From an uncultured Collinsella sp. (GTDB taxonomy: Bacteria > Actinomycetota > Coriobacteriia > Coriobacteriales > Coriobacteriaceae): 64,000 nucleotides of DNA. A program made the translations under genes and the position numbers. Below are positions 8,222 to 15,035 of the stretch, piece after piece. Each line of letters starts with the position of its first letter. Within the stretch, counting starts at the first letter, position 1. Location of the stretch: positions 18,475 to 82,474 of the forward strand of contig UQXA01000005.1 in the NCBI GenBank assembly GCA_900544865.1. Direction: 5' to 3'. The notes beneath the pieces were generated by a model. That model made no database searches. It was not told the DNA's origin and saw nothing but the letters and a program-made list of their open reading frames with translations.

Positions 8222-8298
8222 GTACAAAGCTGGCAACAATACTTCTCGAACAACGTGAAGCCGCCCCGTAGGGCGGCCGCCCCAAGAGAGGTGATTCC

Positions 8299-10926
8299 AT
8301 GAGAATCGATAAGCTAGCAATGACGTCGCGCGAGGCGTTGCAGACCGCCATGAGCACGGCTGCCGACGCGCAGGCCGGCGCGGTGGAGCCGATTCACCTG
8401 CTGTCCGCCTTACTCGGTGCCGGCGAGCGCAATATCTCCGTGATCATCGAGCGCATCGGTGCCGACCCGGCCCAGCTCGCGCGTTCCACGCAGGATGCCA
8501 TCGACCACGCGCCCAAGGTTTCGGGCGAGGGTCAGCAGATGGGCCTGTCCAACGAGCTCGTTCGCGTCATCGAAAAGGCCGAGAAGAAGGCCACCAAGAT
8601 GGGCGACAGCTTTGTGGTGACCGAGCATCTGCTGATGGCACTTGCCGAGGACAAGGGCGAGGCGGGCCGCGTGCTGCGCGACGCCGGCGTCACAAAGGAG
8701 CGCATCGAGCAGGTCTACGAGGAGCTGCGTGGCGATGACCGCGTGACGTCTGCCGAGGACAAGACCCAGTTTGAGGCGCTGGAGCAGTACGGACGCAACA
8801 TCTGCGACCTTGCCCGCGCCGGCAAGCTCGACCCTGTCATCGGCCGTACCGACGAGATCCGTCGTACCATTCAGGTCCTGTCCCGCCGCACCAAGAACAA
8901 CCCCGTGCTCATTGGCGAGCCGGGCGTCGGCAAGACGGCCATCGTCGAGGGCATCGCCCAGCGTATCGTGGCCGGCGACGTGCCGAGCACACTGCGCGAC
9001 CGCGACCTTATCGAGCTTGACATGAGCGCGCTAGTCGCCGGCGCCAAGTACCGCGGCGAGTTCGAGGACCGCTTGAAGGCCGTGCTCAAAGAGGTGCAGA
9101 AGTCCGAAGGTAAGGTCATTCTGTTCATCGATGAGCTCCACACCATCGTGGGCGCGGGTGCCACCGAGGGCTCCATGGACGCCGGCAACATTCTCAAGCC
9201 GGCGCTTGCCCGTGGCGACTTGCACGCGATCGGCGCGACCACGCTCGACGAATACCGCAAGTACATCGAAAAGGATGCGGCGCTCGCGCGTCGTTTCCAG
9301 ACCGTGATGGTGAGCGAGCCTACCGTCGAGGACACCATCTCGATCCTGCGTGGCCTCAAGGAGAAATACGAGATCTTCCACGGCGTGCACATCACCGATA
9401 GCGCGCTCGTGGCCGCTGCCGACCTCTCCGATCGCTATATCGCCGACCGCTTCCTGCCCGACAAGGCCATCGACCTGGTCGATGAGGCGGCAAGCCGCCT
9501 ACGCATGGAGCTCGACAGCATGCCGGTCGAGATCGACGCCACCACGCGTCAGCTCACCCAGCTGCAGATCGAGGAGCAGGCGCTCATGAAGGAGACCGAC
9601 GACGCCTCCAAGGAGCGCCTGGAAGCCCTGCGCCAGGAAATCGCCGAGGTCCAGGAAAAACTCAACGTGCAAAAGGCCGGCTGGCTCAACCAAAAGAACG
9701 CCATCGACCACGTGCAGGAGCTCAAGGGACAGCTCGACGAGGCCAAGAGCGAAGAGGAGCGTGCGACGCGCAACGGCGATTTGGGCCGTGCGTCCGAGCT
9801 GCGCTACTCCGTGATTCCGGGTCTGCAGCAGCAGATTCAGGATTCCGAGGCTGCGCTCGAGGCGCAAAAGCAGCAGGACGGCGAGGGCCTCAACGAGCAG
9901 GTGACCTCCGATGAAATCGCCGAGGTCGTGAGTGCCTGGACCGGCGTGCCCGTGTCCAAGATGATGCAGGGCGAGCTCGACAAGCTGAAGGGCTTGGAGG
10001 GCGAGCTGCATAAGCGTGTCATCGGCCAGGACGAGGCGGTCTCCGCTGTCGCCGCGGCCGTGCGTCGCAGCCGTGCGGGCCTCTCCGATCCGGACAAGCC
10101 CATTGGCAGCTTCTTCTTCCTGGGCCCCACCGGCGTGGGTAAGACCGAGCTCGCCAAGGCGCTGGCCGAGTGCCTGTTCGATGACGAGCGTGCGCTCGTG
10201 CGTATCGACATGTCCGAGTACATGGAGAAGTTCAGCGTCCAGCGTCTGATCGGTGCGCCCCCGGGATACGTGGGATACGACGAGGGCGGCCAGCTCACCG
10301 AGGCCGTGCGCCGTCGTCCGTATTCCGTGATCTTGCTCGACGAGATGGAGAAGGCTCACCCGGATGTCTTCAACGTGCTGCTGCAGGTGCTTGACGACGG
10401 CCGTCTGACCGACGGTCAGGGTCGCCAGGTATCCTTCAAGAACACGATCATCATCATGACGTCCAACGTGGGCTCCAAGGCCATCGCCGATCTGTCCGGT
10501 AAGGACGAGGAGGAGATGCGCCATCAGGTCGACGCTGCCATGGCTCAGACCTTCCGCCCCGAGTTCCTCAACCGTATCGACGATATCGTGGTGTTCCATC
10601 CGCTCGGCATGGCGCAGATCGAGAAGATCGTCGACATCCAGCTCGCCGACGTCCGCGCGCGTCTGGCCAAGGAGCGCATGACGCTTGCCATCACCCCGGC
10701 GGCCAAGCAGATGCTCGCCGTGGGCGGCTTGGACCCGGTCTTTGGCGCCCGTCCGCTCAAGCGTCTGGTTCAGCGCGAGGTCGTGGATGCCATCGCCGCC
10801 GCTATCATCGACGGCACGGTGCGCGAGGGCGATCAGGTGACGGTCGATGCCGACAAGGACGGCGGCTTTACCGTCGTGTGCGACAACACGCCGGCGGCCA
10901 CCTACGAGGTCCCCGACGCTGAGTAG
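8299..10926 (+). CDS. clpB: ATP-dependent disaggregase ClpB
   Basis: Hsp100 hexameric AAA+ machine that, with DnaK/DnaJ/GrpE, threads proteins out of aggregates. The 875-residue length fits the family. Order: double Clp-N repeat (1-145); NBD1 with Walker A GEPGVGKT near 206-213 and Walker B VILFIDELHTIVG; the M-domain coiled coil (about 410-545, rich in Glu/Lys/Gln), which distinguishes ClpB from ClpC/ClpA; NBD2 with GPTGVGKT near 608-615 and VILLDEMEKAHPDV; C-terminal D2-small domain ending in an acidic tail. There is no ClpP-binding loop evident. ATG 8299 follows AAGAGAGGTGATTCC. It is transcribed alone, with a strong terminator after it, and is likely co-regulated with the dnaK operon. Confidence 0.98.
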   Translation: MRIDKLAMTSREALQTAMSTAADAQAGAVEPIHLLSALLGAGERNISVIIERIGADPAQLARSTQDAIDHAPKVSGEGQQMGLSNELVRVIEKAEKKATKMGDSFVVTEHLLMALAEDKGEAGRVLRDAGVTKERIEQVYEELRGDDRVTSAEDKTQFEALEQYGRNICDLARAGKLDPVIGRTDEIRRTIQVLSRRTKNNPVLIGEPGVGKTAIVEGIAQRIVAGDVPSTLRDRDLIELDMSALVAGAKYRGEFEDRLKAVLKEVQKSEGKVILFIDELHTIVGAGATEGSMDAGNILKPALARGDLHAIGATTLDEYRKYIEKDAALARRFQTVMVSEPTVEDTISILRGLKEKYEIFHGVHITDSALVAAADLSDRYIADRFLPDKAIDLVDEAASRLRMELDSMPVEIDATTRQLTQLQIEEQALMKETDDASKERLEALRQEIAEVQEKLNVQKAGWLNQKNAIDHVQELKGQLDEAKSEEERATRNGDLGRASELRYSVIPGLQQQIQDSEAALEAQKQQDGEGLNEQVTSDEIAEVVSAWTGVPVSKMMQGELDKLKGLEGELHKRVIGQDEAVSAVAAAVRRSRAGLSDPDKPIGSFFFLGPTGVGKTELAKALAECLFDDERALVRIDMSEYMEKFSVQRLIGAPPGYVGYDEGGQLTEAVRRRPYSVILLDEMEKAHPDVFNVLLQVLDDGRLTDGQGRQVSFKNTIIIMTSNVGSKAIADLSGKDEEEMRHQVDAAMAQTFRPEFLNRIDDIVVFHPLGMAQIEKIVDIQLADVRARLAKERMTLAITPAAKQMLAVGGLDPVFGARPLKRLVQREVVDAIAAAIIDGTVREGDQVTVDADKDGGFTVVCDNTPAATYEVPDAE

Positions 10927-10970
10927 ATTTTTGGGGCCGGCTTTAAAACCGCCCCTCATCGCAAAACGCC

Positions 10971-11007
10971 AAGGGCGGCGGATCCAATTGGGTCCGCCGC
11001 CCTTTTT
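10971..11007 (+). terminator. Rho-independent terminator of clpB
   Basis: A perfect 10-bp stem, GGGCGGCGGA / TCCGCCGCCC, is followed directly by TTTTT. Confidence 0.9.
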
Positions 11008-11059
11008 CGTGCGACAATCGATGATGTTGAGCATGAGTACATGGCAAGGAGATATGCAG

Positions 11060-11254
11060 ATGAACGTCGAGATCAAGACGAACACGCCGGCGACTAACGC
11101 CGCGTCCGCCGCACCAAAGCCCGCACCGAAACCGGCGCCCAAGCCGTGCGACCCCTACATTCGTGCCGAGAACGAGGACGATGACGGTTACGACCCCTAC
11201 AGCGACCGACGCCCCGAGCGTGAGCCGATGTTCGAAGCTGACCCGTGGCGCTGA
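11060..11254 (+). CDS. Small Pro/Ala- and Asp-rich protein, unknown function
   Basis: A 64-residue protein with a very good ribosome site (AAGGAGAT, 7 bases before ATG 11060). The in-frame ATG at 11054 is too close to that site. Residues 10-30 are a PKPAPKPAPKP-type low-complexity stretch. The C-terminal half is acidic and aromatic (NEDDDGYDPYSDRRPE, ending ADPWR). There is no signal peptide or membrane segment, so it is presumably cytosolic and disordered. It lies between the clpB terminator and an inverted repeat. The strong translation signal argues that it is real. Confidence 0.6.
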   Translation: MNVEIKTNTPATNAASAAPKPAPKPAPKPCDPYIRAENEDDDGYDPYSDRRPEREPMFEADPWR

Positions 11255-11278
11255 GTGCCACCCAAAAGGGCACCAATA

Positions 11279-11345
11279 AGTTGCGGTGAAATAGGAACTG
11301 TTTTGCGGTTTGACCAGCAAAAACAGTCCCTATTTCACCGCAACT
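11279..11345. repeat. Repeat family C, copy 1
   Basis: The left arm AGTTGCGGTGAAATAG (11279-11294) and right arm CTATTTCACCGCAACT (11330-11345) are exact complements. An inner AACTGTTTT/AAAACAGT pair lengthens the stem. Related copies lie at 18350-18416, with a half copy (TTCCACCGCAACTT) at 22258-22271. It sits between convergent genes. Confidence 0.85.
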
Positions 11346-11386
11346 GCGTTAGGGATGTGGGTGTTGGACGGCTGTCTTCGGCCCGG

Positions 11387-12880
11387 CTAGTCTTGGGCCT
11401 TGATGCTCGGCATCAGAATCTGGGAGAGGTAGTCGGTCTCGAGTTTGGTCGCGGTGTCTGCCTTGCCGTCTTTACCGACCAGGTCGTTTTTGATCTGGCT
11501 GTATGTGTAGCGGTTGCCGGTCGTGAGCTCGACAAGCTCAATTGCCGTATCCATGGGGTAGGTCGACACGGGGTTCTGCGTGCGCCCGTTGATGGTTTGC
11601 GGGATTACATACGGATAGACAGGACCGCTAGCATAGACGGTGTAGCCGTTGCCTAGGCTGACCGTGCCCAAAACTGTATCGCCGGCGTCGGGCGTAAAGG
11701 TCTCGCCGTCGCGCACGGCGACAAGCGTCACGATTGGCGTATTGGCGTCATCGCCCAGATAGATACACAGCGTGCTGCCGTTTTGCCAGGTAGCAACCTT
11801 ACCGTACCACTCGACGGGGATATCGAGCTGATACAGATCCGTCGCCTTATGCCGAGCATCGGCATCGCGCGCGGCCTGCGCTTCGCTCGCGTTCACGGCG
11901 TTAGCGGCGGCATCACGGCGAGCGGTTGCTGCCTGCTGAAGTATCTTGGCGGCCGCGGTAGAGCTGCAACCGCCTTTCTCGGCATATTTGGCCGCGGCAT
12001 CGATCTGGTCGTCGGTTACCGTGTCTGCCGAAGGTACCTTAAGCTTAAAGGATGCCTGAGCGCTCAGGTCCTGCCCGTCGCTCTTTATGCTGACCTGCGC
12101 CTTGGTGGCCGGCACGGTGTAAATGGTACCGTCGGCTGCGATGGGGGACCCAGCGATGGAGAGCGTATAGTCACCGGGCAGCAGCTTGATGCCGCGACCG
12201 TGCTCGTCAACGTAGAGTGTTTCGCTCACAGAAGAGCCGTCGGAGTCCTGGCCACTCACCTGCACGGGAATCTTTGAGCCGGTGGAGCAGTCGAGTCCCG
12301 CGACATGTACGCCAATTTGCACCGACATCATGGTATGGGCGTTTGCGGCAACCACGGCAGCCTGCTCTTGCTGATATCCGTTCCAGGCAGCATAGCCTGC
12401 GCCGCCGGCGACGAGCGCGACGGCCACAACGCCGGCAACCATCAGGTTGCGGCGCTTGGGCGGCATCTTACGATGACGAACCTCGGCCTCATGTGCCGAG
12501 GGAACGGACGGCAGGGGAATATCGCCCATAGCGATGGTCTCGTCCACGGCAGGCGCGGAGCCTAAGCCAGGGAGCTCGCGGGTCAGCGAATCTTCGGCCG
12601 GCAAGCTGTCGAGCAAGATGGTTTCCTCGCTCGTGTCGGATTCGGGCTGGTCGTCGCCCTTGCTGTCGTCCTCTTCGGCTTCGGCTTCGGTTTCGTCAGG
12701 AGCGTCTTTGGCGTCGCCGTCTTCGTCCTCGGTGCCTTCGCGCGCTTCGCCCTGCGTGTCGACGGCCGAATCGCTAAACGAGAGCTCGTCTAGCGCGATC
12801 TGGTCAAGGCTCTCCAGAGCCTCGGCACATGCTTCTGCATCCTGGGCCGCATCCTCGCGGCCACGCGTATCATCGCTCAT
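11387..12880 (-). CDS. Acidic membrane-anchored protein with extracytoplasmic domain, unknown function
   Basis: A 497-residue protein. Residues 1-140 are an acidic, disordered cytosolic region (TEAEAEEDDSKGDDQ). A basic stretch RHRKMPPKRR is followed by a single transmembrane helix (about 147-166, LMVAGVVAVALVAGGAGYAAW), giving an N-in topology. The outer part begins with a beta-rich region (SVQIGVHVAGLDCSTGSKIPVQVSG) that resembles carboxypeptidase-regulatory or Ig-like folds, then an Ala-rich helical stretch and a final beta domain from about 375 (YQLDIPVEWYGKVATWQNGSTLCIYLG). The ATG at 12880 follows GGGGGATAT. It is monocistronic on the minus strand. The layout suggests a cytosolic phospho-target region joined to a surface domain, which fits the many kinases nearby, but that is inference. 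Confidence 0.65.
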   Translation of the reverse strand: MSDDTRGREDAAQDAEACAEALESLDQIALDELSFSDSAVDTQGEAREGTEDEDGDAKDAPDETEAEAEEDDSKGDDQPESDTSEETILLDSLPAEDSLTRELPGLGSAPAVDETIAMGDIPLPSVPSAHEAEVRHRKMPPKRRNLMVAGVVAVALVAGGAGYAAWNGYQQEQAAVVAANAHTMMSVQIGVHVAGLDCSTGSKIPVQVSGQDSDGSSVSETLYVDEHGRGIKLLPGDYTLSIAGSPIAADGTIYTVPATKAQVSIKSDGQDLSAQASFKLKVPSADTVTDDQIDAAAKYAEKGGCSSTAAAKILQQAATARRDAAANAVNASEAQAARDADARHKATDLYQLDIPVEWYGKVATWQNGSTLCIYLGDDANTPIVTLVAVRDGETFTPDAGDTVLGTVSLGNGYTVYASGPVYPYVIPQTINGRTQNPVSTYPMDTAIELVELTTGNRYTYSQIKNDLVGKDGKADTATKLETDYLSQILMPSIKAQD

Positions 12881-13001
12881 ATATCCCCCAATGCAATATC
12901 GGCTCAACACTGTACCCAAAAATGGAGCCATATAAAGCGCATGCGAAATATAAGATCCGATTTAACCCGAGCGCATCGTTCAGTCGCATCCTCGCGGCAG
13001 C

Positions 13002-13042
13002 AAAAAGTCCCCGGAACGCGAACGAATCACATTCCGGGGGCT
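13002..13042 (-). terminator. Rho-independent terminator of the 13113-14846 minus-strand unit
   Basis: On the minus strand AGCCCCCGGAA pairs with TTCCGGGGACT and is followed by TTTTTG. It lies 71 bases after the stop of the membrane protein gene. Confidence 0.75.
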
Positions 13043-13112
13043 CTGCAATGCGTTGAGTTGCGCGGAGCCGGTTATGCGGCTTCGTACCCAAGCGATGTTT
13101 GCGTCAGGCGCG

Positions 13113-14120
13113 TTACTCGGCGTGCGCGTAATCAACCTTGGCGCGGCGAGCGGTAGCCTTTTCCCAATCGCTGGTGCCCTCAAAGACATCCTGCTTGTAG
13201 GGATTGCGGCCGAGCTTCTTGGCGCGGTAGGCGATGTAGATGATCGCGGCGACGTTGGCGACCAGTGCGGCGACCGAGACCGCGGTGGCGGCGCCGGGGT
13301 CGAGCGTGGAGTGGGTCACAAAGATGGACTCCTCCTGGAAGTACGGGAACACCTGGGCAAACATGCACCAAATGGCCAGCGTAAAGGCGCGGTTCTGGAT
13401 CCAGCCGCCCTTGTTCCAGATAAAGGCGGCGACGGTGGGCGCCAGCAGCAGCGCAAAGCCGCAGAACCAGGAGTGGGTGGGCAGGCAGTTGTAGGTGTAG
13501 CAGAAGTTCCAGATATCGTAGGCGATGATGTAGACCCAGGTCATATCGGGCCACAGCATGTCGGTCTGATCCTCGGAGGCGTAGACGCTCCACCAACCGG
13601 TCATGCAGAAGATGTTGATGATACCGGCGATGCCGTTGAACACGTTGTTCCAGCCGGCCAGCTGCGTGGCACCTTCGGAGGTGACCCAGGTGGACTCGCC
13701 CAGGACAAAGAAGTGATAGGCACTCTCGAAGTCGGACACGACGGCGATCATGATGTTGATGGCGACGATCACAAACGGCCACGCACGGAACCAATGCGCC
13801 TTGCCGATCTTTCCCCACTGGTACTTAATGGCAATGAAGCCCCAGCAACCGGCCAGCGCAGCGTATACCTTGGCGTAGTGGAACCAGCTGTTCTGGTACA
13901 CATGGGTGGGGTTGGTGAGCGCCCACTCGGCACCCTGCGAAACGCCCACGGCGATGGCGACGCAGTAGATGGTCATGGCCAGCGGAGCCACGCCAAAGAT
14001 GATTGCCGCGCCCAGCTTAGTGCGGCGGCCGACCTCGTTGAGCACGATGAGGCCAATAAAGACCATGGCCCAGCCGGCCCAGTGGATAAGGGTATCGCTA
14101 CCCCAAACATCGAACAGCAT
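13113..14120 (-). CDS. Multi-pass membrane protein, DUF5692-like
   Basis: A 335-residue integral membrane protein with about nine hydrophobic segments, unusually rich in Trp, Tyr and Asn (GGWIQNRAFTLAIWCMFAQVFPYF, NNVFNGIAGIINIFCMTGWW). I associate it from memory with the uncharacterised DUF5692 family; no transport motif is visible. The ATG at 14120 follows AAAGGAGAGCAGC. It is the second gene of a minus-strand unit 63 bases behind a TetR regulator, with a GCCCGCG/CGCGGGC hairpin (14140-14164) between them. The regulator is divergent from the big flavoprotein gene, so this protein may import the substrate of that enzyme or sense it. That is an inference from context only. Confidence 0.7.
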   Translation of the reverse strand: MLFDVWGSDTLIHWAGWAMVFIGLIVLNEVGRRTKLGAAIIFGVAPLAMTIYCVAIAVGVSQGAEWALTNPTHVYQNSWFHYAKVYAALAGCWGFIAIKYQWGKIGKAHWFRAWPFVIVAINIMIAVVSDFESAYHFFVLGESTWVTSEGATQLAGWNNVFNGIAGIINIFCMTGWWSVYASEDQTDMLWPDMTWVYIIAYDIWNFCYTYNCLPTHSWFCGFALLLAPTVAAFIWNKGGWIQNRAFTLAIWCMFAQVFPYFQEESIFVTHSTLDPGAATAVSVAALVANVAAIIYIAYRAKKLGRNPYKQDVFEGTSDWEKATARRAKVDYAHAE

Positions 14121-14183
14121 GCTGCTCTCCTTTCACACGCCCGCGGCCCCTCTTCTGATCGCGGGCAGTTTGGCCAAATGTCG

Positions 14184-14846
14184 TCAGTTCTGGGGCATGC
14201 GCTCCGGATACTTGGCGGTATAGCCCTCGATGTGGAGTGTCGAGGCGATGATTTCCTTGACCGTCTCGTCGGGCACATCGGGGTGCGTGCGGATATACAT
14301 CAAAAGACCCATGATGAGGGTGTAGAACGTCTCGTAGACATGGTCGATGCGTAGCTCGTGATGGGCGACAAAGTCCACCACGGTGGTGTCGCAGATGTAC
14401 TGAGCCACGCGTTGGACCACGTTGTGCAGAAAGCCGCCGTAGAGCGCGCCGCTGCTCGAGGTCAGGGTACTCGGCAGCTCGTGGCCGCTGGCGACCAGGC
14501 GCTTAAAGAGCGGGGCGACGGTGTCGAGCGCGCCCTCAATATCACCGACGATGCGGTTGGCATTCCACTGCTCGAGCTCGGAGATAAAACCGTCGATTGC
14601 CTCGTCCATAACAGCGGTGACAGCGGCGTCCATGTCAGCGAAGTAGTGGTAGAACAGCGAGCGCGTGCAGCCGGCTCGCTTGGTCACGGCCGAGACAGAT
14701 AGATGCGACACGCCCAGCTCGGAGCTTACGGTGCGCACGGCATCGAGGATCTCGCGACGGCGTTCGTCACCCGTCAGTCGTTTTGCCGCGTTATCGGATG
14801 CGGGGACGGCATCGACCACAGAGGTATCTGCTGTGTTGTTGCCCAT
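14184..14846 (-). CDS. TetR/AcrR-family transcriptional regulator
   Basis: A 220-residue regulator. Residues about 22-68 form the TetR HTH (RREILDAVRTVSSELGVSHLSVSAVTKRAGCTRSLFYHYFADMDAAV), followed by an all-helical ligand domain. ATG 14846 (MGNNTAD) has AAAGGCGG upstream. An in-frame ATG at 14864 would add six residues. It is divergent from the flavoprotein gene at 15036. The 190-base gap contains two perfect 15-bp palindromes (14906-14920 and 14929-14943) that are good candidates for its operators, so it probably represses both directions and itself. The ligand is unknown. Confidence 0.9.
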   Translation of the reverse strand: MGNNTADTSVVDAVPASDNAAKRLTGDERRREILDAVRTVSSELGVSHLSVSAVTKRAGCTRSLFYHYFADMDAAVTAVMDEAIDGFISELEQWNANRIVGDIEGALDTVAPLFKRLVASGHELPSTLTSSSGALYGGFLHNVVQRVAQYICDTTVVDFVAHHELRIDHVYETFYTLIMGLLMYIRTHPDVPDETVKEIIASTLHIEGYTAKYPERMPQN

Positions 14847-14905
14847 GCGTTTGCCGCCTTTCATCCTCTTTTGCCTGACCGTTCGCCTAACAGTCTTGAA
14901 TATTG

Positions 14906-14943
14906 TTGACGGTTCGTCAATACTATTTTTGACACAATGTCAA
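14906..14943. promoter_or_regulatory. Twin palindromic operators between tetR and the flavoprotein gene
   Basis: TTGACGGTTCGTCAA (14906-14920) and TTGACACAATGTCAA (14929-14943) are each perfect inverted repeats of the form TTGACR-N3-YGTCAA, with centres 23 bases apart. The size, symmetry and place between divergent genes are typical of TetR operators. Confidence 0.75.
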
Positions 14944-15035
14944 CAATGGCGGGTGAACGGCATGGGGGCATGCCCGGCCTGCAAAAAAGAGGGGTGCTGC
15001 GGTCTCGCCGGGCTGTGGCAAGAGAAGGGACAACC

